Shown here: piece by piece, positions 44,772-57,309 of the stretch
How the letters are laid out: each line of letters starts with the position of its first letter
Position numbering within the stretch: position 1 is the first letter of the stretch
Origin: Oasisia sp. SBJ-2009
Lineage: Eukaryota > Annelida > Polychaeta > Sabellida > Siboglinidae
Direction of reading: 5' to 3'
Assembly (NCBI GenBank): GCA_964017155.1
Contig: OZ024858.1
Location: 24,540,687 to 24,604,686, forward strand
Length of the DNA stretch: 64,000 nucleotides
Notes under the pieces: generated by a model
The model's database searches: none
Told to the model about the DNA's origin: nothing
What the model saw: only the letters and a program-made list of their open reading frames with translations
Program-made: the position numbers and the translations under genes

Positions 44772-47700
44772 CTACAAAGAATACGCAAACGTTCAGCATT
44801 CACATAACATGTATTTCATAGGAGACACATTTATTTTAACAAAACCGTTTGTACATTTTGATTAGGATAGAATTCAGATATACAGATTCCACTATACTTA
44901 GCAATTTAATGCAAATAATAGACATCTAATTATGGTCTAAGCTTTGCCCCCATCCCCCCTTTCAAGACCACAAATATGTCAAACCACTAGAATGACCATG
45001 GCCGTTTTATAGACATTACTGCACCATTGTCATATTGTTGATGTCTTAGATTTGCTATCGGAAGGGTTATTTGGGGAGATGTTGTCTAAATGTGGATAAA
45101 CAACTCACCCTTTGAAACGAGGGCATACAACTGACCTTTCCAATCAATTACGAAGGAGCAACGCCATTAGGAAAAGGCAAATATGTATTTATTCTGCAAC
45201 TGCTACATTAACTGCAACGCATGAATGACACAGAAGGGTAAGCTGAACATGTAAGGAGGCCATGAGATTTGGCAGCAGACAACGATATTTGACGACAGAT
45301 GTTTCACACTTTTGTCAGCTGCTGGATCAACATCGAAAAGGTCCACACACAAATCCGTGCAATTTAAAAAAAAAAAAAACACGAGTGGAATTCTGTTGGC
45401 AAATGTGTATCATGTCTTCCAAATTTATTTTAATTTCACGCTTCATGCGTGCATAAATGCAAAAAAATTACGCAGAGTCGTGTTGACATATTTGACAGAT
45501 CTGATAGCTGACCATGTTGTGTTATCCTCAGTGATATTTTAGCGACATGAACATTTCTATGAATCTTTTTGTTCACAATGCACTTAAGCACTATGAACAG
45601 TAAAAATAGCCAAGACTACATACCCTGGATCGGTCAAGGCACAATCCATCAGCTTCGTAATCTGTGTTTGCCTACCCGACATATGTTTTCTAACAGACTG
45701 TGTACATGTTAAGAAGGGCCAGTGTGCACTTCAAGACAGAAACTAGGAAATCAGTTTGTTGGTCTTACCAGAAGACGCAGTAAGATTCACTTAATTAAGG
45801 AGAATGGGATTTGTCAAAAGAAAAACATCCAGTTTTCTGACAAGCGAATTCTCCCAAGATGTTCTAAATCTGCAGGTGTTTACTGAAACGTTGAGTTTGC
45901 AACACTGGGTGTTCAGAACATTCACCCCATTGCAGAACATTCCTTCACAAATAGAACAATTTATTCACATCCGTTTGGATTATAAATGAAATTTACATGG
46001 CAGCCTTATTAATTCTTTATACATGTACACTTACTATAAAATGGCTGACAACTTACACTTTGCTGGTTACAGATATAATAAAAAGAAAGATATAAAAAGA
46101 ACAGTTATTATCTTATTTCTGCAAAGATACTCACTGACTGAATTTTAATATAATAAAATATTTAATTAATAAACACATATGCTAACCCAATGCTATTTCC
46201 TACCGCTAAAATTATGAGTTCTTTGATCTGTTAACACCAGTATTTATAGTACATATCAATACCTAAAATTAGAGAGCTCAAATCCCTATCTTTAAATACC
46301 ATTTTAATATGAACTTACCAGAGACACTGTTTAGGTATGTGAGCAAATATATAATAACCACTACATCTGTTTGTGCTAACGTTCAGCTGCGTTATTTTCT
46401 ACCAACGGTAGTGAAAATAAACAGGGGGAAAAATCTCCAGTGCGACGAAGGAGGAAAGGAACAAAAAATGAGGAAAGGAACAAAAATGAATCATAAGCCA
46501 CAGTGATCTATCAATGGCAGGATACACAAACGCTGACTGTCAGCGCTGACAAGGCACTGCATGTGCCCCTGCCACTAACTCCTGGTAACAAAGTGCAAAC
46601 AAATTAAGAGTGAGGCCTGTGGTAATCTGTCAGTAATTCAGCTCAAGTGTGTCTGTTGGGGTTCCTATGAGCCTAGTGTGTCTGAGAGTGGCAACCAGAT
46701 CCAGGGAGGGTAACTGGATCCCAGAGAGGGAAGCAGATGGGCCCAGGCAACCGATACAGGGAGAAACGGAACAAGTGCATTTGTGGTGACAGAAAGACAA
46801 CAAGGGCATGGCTGTCAGTGCTTGTTATACAGGGTGGGGGGAAGGGGGGAGGATAAGGTTTGTTTCTATAGTTGAATAAGACATTGTTAGATGGGAATAT
46901 TTTATGGGAATTTTGCACCAAATGTTAATTACATTAGCCATGTCATAAATATCCAGAAATTTATACTTCACGGTAGTGCACTGCAAAATGGTCTTGTCAA
47001 AGATATGCTTTATATCCTTAATGTCACAGTATACAACCATAAACAATAATGCATATTCAAATAATATTAAAATGACGCATAAAATCACGTACTGACGCTT
47101 AGTTTGTCTCTCAAAATGGTTGTCTTCTGTGTAGTAATTACACTTATTACAACTAGTTGTGATTTATAAGAGTATAATCTTAATATTTAAACACACATTA
47201 CACATGTAGCAACAACCCAATTGTGACAGGTGTTGCAACCTGAAGAAGAAATCACTACTCAATTCTTTTGGGAGGAAAATAATGTACATAAGTTTTTTAA
47301 ATAAATAACTCAAAATACTGTTAACTCATTCTGAAGCATCAATTTGGAGATGAGGGGCCAATGGTTCAAGAAGCCAAATGAACACGGTAACAGCCGTAAC
47401 ACACCATAACACCTGGGAGGCGATGCAGTTACAAAACCCCGAAGTTGGCATATTAATATATAGATAATTGGTTGCTCAGCTGGGCACACAGCCACAACAA
47501 GGTAGGATTTTAGGCCACAGTCGTGAACAGTTTACGTCAGCAGGACGTAAACCCAAGCACAGGGAAGCCCAGAGCCATCCACAGACATAAACACTGTCAG
47601 TGTTTACGGTTGACAGCGATAAGACGAACCCAGGCAAACCCATAAATACTAACTGCAGGGAAATGCCCCCTAATAGGACTTCAGTATGCCATTTTCCAAG

Positions 47701-50490
47701 GCAGATGAGGAATAAAAGGTTTAGTCCTATCGCTTTGGAACAGTAAAAAGCAAATGTTGTCGGAAAATAGCTCAGATGAGCTAATGTTATGAAATGGGAA
47801 ATGCCCCCTAATAGGACTCCAGTATGCCATTTACCAAGGCAGATGAGGAATAAAAGGTTTAGTCCTATCTCTTTGGAACAGTAAAAAGCAAATTTTGTCG
47901 GAAAATAGCTCACATGAGCTAATGTTATGAAATTTGTATGTGAACCGACGTTAAATAAAGCTTCTTGTATCTTGTATCTTATTTGTTACTACATGAGCCA
48001 GATTGATGATTAGCAATATTAGTGATTCGTAGCATATTATTTAAAATCAATAATATGATCAAGATATGGAAAAATAAACATACATATGTACCATATACTA
48101 TCAGTATTAATTTCTAATAAATACAGCTTGATGCCAATAATAAAATAATTAACATATCTAATAATATTAATAACTGGCTAGGTATTTTAAATTAACTAAC
48201 ATAGTCATGTTCAGTATGTAATCAATTTCTTAATAAAATAGTTCAACTGCCACAAAATATTAGAACACTGGCCCCCACATTTACTGTCGGTCACCCAGAT
48301 GTTGAACTCTGAGGGTCCGACTGGCCCCCAGGTCAAAGAACTGTAAAATTTATAAATAATGGCCTGACAACTTCCTATCACAGAGGCTAAGGCTAAGAAA
48401 ATGTCATTATTCACTTTACCAGTAAATGATCCTGGCTGCTGCCTGGGTGGGGGTGGGGGTGAAGGGGGGCCGAAGGTTGCTGCCCTTGGTCAGGGTTAAA
48501 ATTGATTGACAAGGGGTTGCCAGGTGGACAAACCTGTCGACTAGGACAGGGAAAAAGAATTAATAACCTAGGATTGTGTTACTAGAAATAGACAGGACTT
48601 AGACATAATCTATTGACTTTCTACAATGTAACTAAACTGTCCTTTTCCATAATGCTGTGGCAATAGGTATATAGGTACATAGGCATCAATCCTTGGTTTA
48701 TACAGTTTATGGCCAATACTGTTTTAAAGTACATGAATGGCGGTAACAATGAAGGAAGGAACGAGACCTCGCACAGTCGCTTAAGCTGTTGTGGGTGGGC
48801 GGGGGACCAGGAATAGGCAACCTTGTGTTGCCATCTACAAACGCAGGCAGCCCAAAGAGGAAGATCTACAGGTTTCAAGCAGCTCCGGTTCAGAGGAAAA
48901 TTAACAACCCTCCATTGATCTCTTGAAATTATCATTAGCATTTACTAATTAAGCTGCTACATAGGCTACAGCCATTATGTTTGTGGCATGTGAATTGTGT
49001 TGAATAAAGTTATAGTTACAATGTGACTTAAATGTGCATTTGTTGCATGGCCCCCACTTTTTGAGTTGGGCCCCTAGATTTTGAAAGAGGGGGCCCTGCT
49101 GGTCCCCACTAATTTTTGGCTAAATTCTAACCCTGCTAATTCATTGTTTCGGTGAAAAGACACATTTCACATCATTATACAGTAGTTAGTGTCTTTTTCC
49201 CACGATGATATAATAAAGTCATGCAGCTTCTGGCATTGTGCAAATGCTTCTGCACTGTTCACATAGATCTGCCAACTTTGCCTGTGACTCTCCCAGTGAC
49301 AGCTTCCTGTTAGGACACTAGAAATGATTGCTAGACCCACTACTACCACCAGCAGGTTATCTGCCTGCAACTTAACCCCCCTCCAGAGACCAAACCACTA
49401 TCAAAGTCTCCTCTCCACCAGCTAAAATACTCTTGGTCATTTGCCTGATAAGCCGTGCAGTACTTACATTTTTCTGATAACCACACGACACATTGCAGTT
49501 AACGGCAGGTTCCAGGGAACTGCCACCAGCCAGATAGGTATTTATACCCCCCCTGGCAGATAATTTAATGCACCCAACTGGAGAGGGTCTTTCAGCTGAG
49601 TGCCACAGGGTAGGAGCTAGTGACTATGTCAAATCTGAGCAGTTACATCACAAAAACATGGGTGGCCACTTCAGTGCTGTTGCTACTGCTGTTGGTGATG
49701 CTGCTGCTGAGGTTGCTATTGCTGTTGATGTTGCTGCTGTTGTTCCTGCTGGTACTGCTGATGTAGAAGCAATGAGATTGTCATAAATCTAACCCAGATA
49801 GATTTACTTTTAAAATCTTACTTATCTGTGACTATAACAAAATAAAACTTAAACTATCTATGATCTTTTTGACTGATGTGTATCAATCTGAATACTACAA
49901 TTTTTTAATGCCACACTTATGTAGGTAACTTGGTGTAACATTTTGCCTTTTATGCATGATATCTGATTTATAGGACTAATGTTTCAACCTGTTCTACAAA
50001 TCACCTTTGTGCAAAACCCCTTTATACCAGTATTACAAGAAATGCTCAATCACCGGTTGGCTCTATTTATAAATAAACTAAAATCTAGACAACAATTTCC
50101 CAAAGTATTTGCATATCTGACGGAAAAAAAAATCAAAAGAAGCGTTATTTACAAAATCACTGCCATGGAATTGCAATCACAATACACAATGCCCACAAAT
50201 GGTGCACATCACGTGTAAAATGTATTCCTCTAAAAACAAGATGTCACCATTAGGCCTGACACAACAATCATATCTATCACGTGTTTATCTGGTGGTGGCA
50301 GTGCAAGTGTAGTTCTGTTTCTTCAACATGTTGTCATATAGGCTGTGTGCTCATGTGTGTGCTCATGCCATGTGGCTTTGGGTCCTCTGTCAAATATGGA
50401 CAAGTCAGTTACTAACCCTTGGAAGCTGCTGGTTCAACCGACCTGTACCTTGTGAGGGACATGGGGGAACTCTGGTGGATGCAAACATAT
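44772..50490. other. Non-coding stretch upstream of the signal-peptide exon
   Basis: No coding exon supported. Minus-strand donor-like sites (for example GTAAGTTC beginning at 46318 and GTAAGACC near 45,769) are possible 5' UTR exon ends, but none stands out. It contains a duplicated retroposon tail (47,658-47,960), a short-tailed retroposon-like end near 49,000 (gttgaataaagttatag) and an imperfect gctgtt-rich trinucleotide patch at 49,676-49,770. Confidence 0.4.
47658..47960 (+). mobile_element. Retroposon 3' end, tandemly duplicated (138-bp period)
   Basis: Two copies, 47658-47795 and 47796-47933, are about 95% identical (shared gggaaatgccccctaatagg and taaaaggtttagtcctatc). The second continues into ttaaataaagcttcttgta followed by tcttgtatctt tail repeats, a typical LINE/SINE tail. 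Confidence 0.6.
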
Positions 50491-50499
50491 GCATAGGCA

Positions 50500-51369
50500 T
50501 GCATGCACAGTTACACACAAACACACCCATATAATCATACACATGCACACGCACACACACACAATCACACACACATAATCACACTCACCCAAACACACAC
50601 AAACACATACATACACATGCATACACAAACAGACACATCACACGCACACACACACACACACACACACGCACACACACACACACACACCAAACATACACAG
50701 ACACATACATACCAAACGCATACACATCAAACACACTAAACATACACACACCAAACACATTAAACATACACACACCAAACACATTAAACATACACACACC
50801 AAACACATTAAACATACACACACCAAACACATTAAATATACACACACCAAACACATTAAACATACACACACCAAACACATTAAACATACACACACCAAAC
50901 ACATTAAACATACACACACCAAACACATTAAATATACACACACCAAACACACACACACACCCACACACACATACACACACACACACCAAACATACACATA
51001 CACATTCACACACCAAACACATTAAACATACACACACCAAATGCACCAAACACACATGCACGCACGCACGCATGCACGCACGCACACACACACACACCAA
51101 ACATACACATACACACACCAAACACATTAAACATACTCACACCAAATGCACCAAACACACACGCACGCACGCACGCACGCACGCACACACACCAAACATA
51201 CACATACACACACCAAACACATTAAACATACTCACACCAAATGCACCCAACACACACGCACGCACGTACGCATGCACACACACACCAAACATACACATAC
51301 ACACCAAACACATTAAACACACACACACACCAAATGCACCAAAATCAAATGCACCGAACACACACACGC

Positions 51370-51402
<33 letters not shown>

Positions 51403-51412
51403 CACACTTACT
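50500..51412. repeat. CA-rich microsatellite with a 24-bp minisatellite core
   Basis: Long (CA)n and (GCAC)n tracts surround about ten copies of accaaacacattaaacatacacac (given as accaaacacatt + aaacatacacac) at 50,730-50,955, plus larger 110-125-bp duplications at 51,000-51,330. Confidence 0.93.
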
Positions 51413-52097
51413 AGAACTATATGCTACACAGTGATACAATTTACATCCACCTGCCCTCCCTGACCCACCTCCCTGTGGGAGCTAATGAGGGAACTGCTAC
51501 AGAGGGTGTGTCTGCTGGGAAGTCAGCCTTGCTGCCCTTCCCTCACCTCTACATAGCTGCCTAGCTCCCAGCTGACGCCAGCAGTTCTCCGCCAGATCCC
51601 AGCTGAGTTGTGGTTAGTTTGTGTGACTGAAGGAATGCGTCTACAACATGGGGGAGATGCAACAGATGTATGGCCGTCTTGTAAGCACGGTGTACACAAT
51701 GTGTACATGTGGTATACACACACGACAACAGTCACAACACCTAAAGAACTAATGCGTTGCATTTCCCCCGTTATGCAGCTGAAATATTTAACGAATTAAA
51801 AACTGCTAACGAGCCGGCAGACTTCAAAAGTTGCCTGTGACACATGCCTGATTAGATAGAGAGGAAGGGCTGCTGGTTCACAAAGGAACGCACGGATGAA
51901 AAAAGTGCCTGCGGTATTCTGGGTCCTTCTTGCCAGCAGCTGGAGCTGGGGGCTGGCAAGTCTCGCCAAGCCACTCAGTCTGACGGCGCCAGAGGCACAA
52001 AAAACAACAACGGCGGAGAGGGAAAAACATCCACTTGGATGCTGGGGTGGGCCCGCTAATTTAGCACTGCACTGGTGGAGCTTGCTGAGACGGTCTT

Positions 52098-53520
52098 GAA
52101 ATGGTCTCCCCCTAGCAGTCTCTGAATGGCCTCCCCCTAGCAGTCTCTGAATGGTCTCCCACTAGCAGTCTCTGAATGGTCTCCCACTAGCAGTCTCTGA
52201 ATGGTCTCCCCCTAGCAGTCTCTGGATGGTCTGCCCCTAGCAGTCTCTGAATGGTCTCCCCCTAGCAATCTCTGAATGGTCTCCCCCTAGCAGTCTCTGA
52301 ATGGTCTCCCCCTAGCAGTCTCTGAATGGTCTCCCCCTAGCAGTCTCTGAATGGTCTCCCACTAGCAGTCTCTGAATGGTCTCCCACTAGCAGTCTCTGA
52401 ATGGTCTCCCTCTAGCAGTCTCTGAATGGCCTCCCCCTAGCAGTCTCTGAATGGTCTCCCACTAGCAGTCTCTGAATGGTCTCCCACTAGCAGTCTCTGA
52501 ATGGTCTCCCCCTAGCAGTCTCTGGATGGTCTCCCCTAACAGTCTCTGAATGGTCTGCCCCTAGCAGTCTCTGAATGGTCTCCCTCTAGCAATCTATGAA
52601 TGGTCTCCCCCTAGCAGTCTCTGAATGGTCTCCCCTAGCAGTCTCTGGATGGTCTCCCCTAACAGTCTCTGAATGGTCTCCCTGTAGCAGTCTCTGAATA
52701 GTCTCCCCCTAGCAGTCTCTGAATGGTCTTCCCCTAGCAATCTCTGAATGGTCTCCCCCTAGCAGTCTCTGAATGGTCTCCCCCTAGCAGTCTCTGAATG
52801 GTCTCCCCCTAGCAGTCTCTGAATGGTCTCCCCCCTAGCAGTCTCTGAATGGTCTCCCTCTAGCAGTCTCTGAATGGTCTCCCTGTAGCAGTCTCTGAAT
52901 GGTCTCCCCTAGCAGTCTCTGATTGGTCTCCCCTAGCAGTCTCTGAATGGTCTCCCACTAGCAGTCTCTGAATGGTCTCCCCCTAGCAGTCTCTGAATGG
53001 TCTCCCACTAGCAGTCTCTGAATGGTCTCCCACTAGCAGTCTCTGAATGGTCTCCCACTAGCAGTCTCTGAATGGTCTCCCCCTAGCAGTCTCTGAATTG
53101 TCTCCCCCTAGCAGTCTCTGAATGGTCTCCCCCCTAGCAGTCTCTGAATGGTCTCCCACTAGCAGTCTCTGAATGGTCTCCCACTAGCAGTCTCTGAATG
53201 GTCTCCCCCTAGCAGTCTCTGAATTGTCTCCCCTAGCAGTCTCTGAATGGTGTCCCCCTAGCTGTCTCTGAATGGTCTCCCCCTAGCAGTCTCTGAATGG
53301 CCTCCCCCTAGCAGTCTCTGAATGGTCTCTCCCTAGCAGTCTCTGAATGGTCTCCCCTAGCTGTCTCTGAATGGCCTCCCCCTAGCAGTCTCTGAATGGC
53401 CTCCCCCTAGCAGTCTCTGAATGGTCTCCCCCTAGCAGTCTCTGAATTGTCTCCCCTGGCAGTCTCTGAATGGTCTCTCCCTAGCAGTCTCTGAATGGTC
53501 TCCCCCTAGCAGTCTCTGAA
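52098..53520. repeat. 25-bp minisatellite, about 57 copies
   Basis: Unit tctctgaatggtctcccc + ctagcag, with variants (cactag, ctctag, ctgtag, tggatgg) scattered and some 24- and 26-base length variants. Confidence 0.97.
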
Positions 53521-53539
53521 AGATGGCAGGTGCCTTCTT

Positions 53540-56500
53540 CAGAGTGGCACATGTACATGACAATGCTGTCTTCAATATAATAATTCTTCTTCTTTTGATC
53601 TTTGGGCTAACTAATTTTCTGTCCAGACCTGCCATTTGTGTTACATTCCATGAGACAGTTCTAAGCGTGTAATCAGATCTGAAGTCCTGTAGACGATGCC
53701 TCTCCTTTAATGTAAATGATGACCCCCCCATTTGCAATCCGGAAATTTACAATTGAAATGGGCTAATTTAGAAAAATGTAAATACATACAAACCACACCC
53801 TAGGGCACATTAGCTTTGTCATCACTTGCAAAATTTCATCTCCTCATATGCGAAACTTACAGAGCCATTGTTCCACAGATCAACAAACACACGGACAGAG
53901 AACCATACTGTTTTATAATAATATAATTATATTTTATACTGAACATATGTACAGTATGTATGTTATTATCATTTGACTACCCATGCACAGAACTCAATTC
54001 AACTCATCTATATACTTTTTGTGAGATATTTATTATTATTATATACAAATTATGTTGTAATTTATTAAACTTACTTTAACAGAGGTGTAGCTATGCAGTC
54101 TTGGTCATATACTTGCCTTAAAAACGGTGCAACATAAGTGCAAACAATATTCATACCACTCTCCCAACTAAATATAAAACAGCATAATTGATCAAGGTCA
54201 ATGTTACTGGGTTAAGTGACACGTCTGCCTAATTGTATCCGGAAGTACTCCAATCTGGAATCAGTATATATCCACAGAATGTTTATTTTGGACGTCCAAT
54301 TTGCCTACTCTCAGCTGAGCAGAATCCGGGTCACATTAAGTGTGACCACTCAGCTACATTGGCAGCATAAAGCAAACAGTATTACTAACAGACCGATGTT
54401 GTAAAAACTAAACATGTACAGCACTTCTGGTTGCCATGGGGACAAATTAACCACGATTACTGCACTTCCTGTGAGAATTCCAACTACACCTCTTACACAC
54501 ACTCGCATCATGTTCACGAAAAACAGTTTGTTAAAGTTTAAGCCATCAATTTTAAAACATGGTTATCTGCCAAGCTATTCTCAAAACCAGGTGTAGTGAT
54601 ATTGAGGTTTGCTGTACTGTGGCCCATTTACGATTTTATTATGGGGTGCAACAAATTTCAAAAGAGTAACTTGAGTAACTTGAGTAACTTGCCGATGCCT
54701 TGGCTGCTTCTAGAATATCACCAACAGGAGTTGTTTACTATTTAAATGTTTTGTGTACAATTTTAGAGTTCCTAGTACAACACTTGGGAACAACACTTCT
54801 TCAGGTTTACCAAAAAAATTACTGGATGTGTAGTTTCAACATATTTCTGCAACTATTCAGAACATCATAATTATTATAAATTGAGAAACAGAGCCTTTAA
54901 AAAGAAAATGACAATAGTGTTTTATTCAAGTATATAATAATTATCTTTGTGTGGGAAATAATCACTGGAAAACGAACCCGAAATTGAAGATTTCCCATCA
55001 ACTCCGAATAAACATCGGAAAACGAACCCGAAATTCAACACGCAAGTTGATAAAAAATAACCGAGGAGTGTTTAGCTTGCTAAATAGACAAGCTGTGATT
55101 TAGTACCTTCTACCCCAGCGTGTGTAAAGTGATAATTTCAGCCCAGCCTCCGTAGAATTAGAATCCAGGTGTTCAGGACTGGGGCACTGGCAGCTGTACA
55201 CCCGACCTGGCATCTGATCCCTTCAGTCTTCCCAGTAACAGTGAGGGGGGGACCAGGGATGACTTCAGGACATTTCCCATGTGCCCAGGGACAGGTTACA
55301 CAGCGGGTTCTCTGGTGTTTTCCCCCAGCCCCTGGGCGTCACATTATCCCCCTAATGATGTCAGTTCCCATATCTATCAGCCCTCAATGGGGTGTGGGAG
55401 GGAGAAAGGGAGCTGTCCCAGTCCTACCCCAGTGGAGGTGTTCCGTTTACACCTGTCAACACCGCAACTTATTAATTATGACTGTAGGGGATAAAGCAGA
55501 CTTTATAGTATATCTGTGGAATGTGGTGAATATTGAGAGAACTCACTAAAACCTCCAAATGCACCCCCTTGCCAAAAAATTCAGGGACTAAATGTGGTCA
55601 AATCAATCATATGATATATACAAATTAAACATCATTCAGAGTGTCTTAACTTAATGACAGATAATTTTTTAATAAAACTGTAATTCTTTAAAAAAATCAA
55701 ACCAGTGTGCTCGAGATCTCTCCTTACAATGTATAACATAATGACACAAGTCTGCTAAACTAAGTTAAAAAAAACGGATGCATAATGATCACCTTGCAAC
55801 TCAGTGGTATCTAGCCTGTCAGTCAGTTACATCTTAACTGACAATTCAGTGACTTCAGGAGCAAAGCTAAGTGACATCAGGTTGTCACTCCATGATTCAG
55901 TGACACCAGTCAATGAAGTCAGGCTTTGCCACTCAGTAATGTAACGTCCTGTTAATCAGTACACCACTATAGTGACATGCCTTGCCATGCAGTGACATCA
56001 GGCTGTCATACTCTACAATTAGTATTGCAACTCAGTAATATCAAGCAGTACACTCTCTAATATCAATCATAGCTACTCAGTGATTTCAGGCTGTCACTCT
56101 CTAATATCAATATCTAATATAAAACATCTGTGATATGAGGCCAGTGATGTCATCTGATGTCAAAACTTGTCACAGATGTCATGCACTGTCATTCTATGAC
56201 ATCAAGCAATGCACTTCGTTAACGTCAGATCTGGCTAACTAAGCACATGTTAAATGTCAGCCAATGCTCATGTGTCAAAACAACACTATCATACTACTTA
56301 CTACACACAATGCTTGTATACGAGGGCAAGATGCCCCACTACCGAACAGCTCAAGGTGCCCCTTTACCAAACAATTCAAGATGCCCTCTTACTGAACAGC
56401 TCAAGATGCCCCCTTACCGAACAGCTCAATTATTGTGTTTCTTATGTGATTGACAACATCAGAAACAATAGTTAAATTGACATCAGGAAGATAACCATCT

Positions 56501-57204
56501 TGACATGTACAAACAATGGTTGTGTCTTTAGGAGGCTGACACTTGTCTTGTCCACAACACTCTAAGTGTCAACTGCACTGTAAGTGTCTGAATTCACACA
56601 GCACATTTATGAACAAAATAAACAAATATTAAATTTATCTACAGCTACCAAGCCGAGATGTATGGTTCCTAGTCACAAAGTATATATAGTAATGACCATA
56701 TGTCAATAAATATGTAAATAATAGGCAAGGTGGTGTTTGAAATGCAATAACTTCCCATACTACCAGTGCCAATACCCCACATACTGCCTTCTCATTCCAC
56801 ATGATACTGAATGTCTATGGATAAAAACCAGGAAATAAACAACTGGCATGTTCTGTCAAAATATATATTGGGTTAGCATAATAGACTCTTGATACAATCC
56901 CAGTAACAGCTGCTGTGAGGGAAATCTTGCGCAAACTGTAATGGATGCTAAACAAATTGTTGCTACAGGGCACAGTCTTATCTAGGAGCAATATCAAATA
57001 TGAGAATCAAATTACCTACGAACGCAACTGAAGGCAAAGGTTTGTCTTGAAACAGGAAATAATCAAACTAAAGCTACTGAACTGTTTTAAAGCCAAGATA
57101 TTCGTGGGCCGTGTGAGTAATTCAACCCAGGGGCTATGTCAACAGAAGGCTATTTACACCGGCACGGTGAGAAAAACGTGGATCGCCAACAAAGCTATAC
57201 TTAC
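53540..57204. other. Non-coding stretch with minor repeats
   Basis: Nothing coding is supported. Small repeats: gagtaacttga x3 at 54,664-54,690, a 60-bp imperfect duplication around cggaaaacgaacccgaaatt at 54,968 and 55,015, and degenerate cagtgacatcaggctgtcac-like units at about 55,800-56,180. Confidence 0.4.
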
Positions 57205-57309
57205 CACGTTCTCGATGTCTTGGATGTAGTTACACCCACGGGTGAGGCTTGGGGCTGAGACAATGCTAACAAGACGAGACTCTTGGGTTGCACGCAGCAG
57301 GGTCTGACC
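57205..57309 (-). other. Candidate upstream (5' UTR) exon of the minus-strand gene
   Basis: A very good donor (GTG|GTAAGTATAG, starting at 57204) and a usable acceptor (GTTTAG at 57310-57315) bound 105 bases with one open frame (GQTLLRATQESRLVSIVSAP...). Spliced to the exon at 44771 in that frame it would hit a stop at the third codon, so as part of this gene it could only be 5' UTR. It could instead belong to another minus-strand gene. Confidence 0.25.

Noticed and set aside
52098..53520. CRISPR-like regular repeats
   Set aside because: There are no unique spacers between the repeats, and the setting is an animal genome; this is a simple minisatellite.
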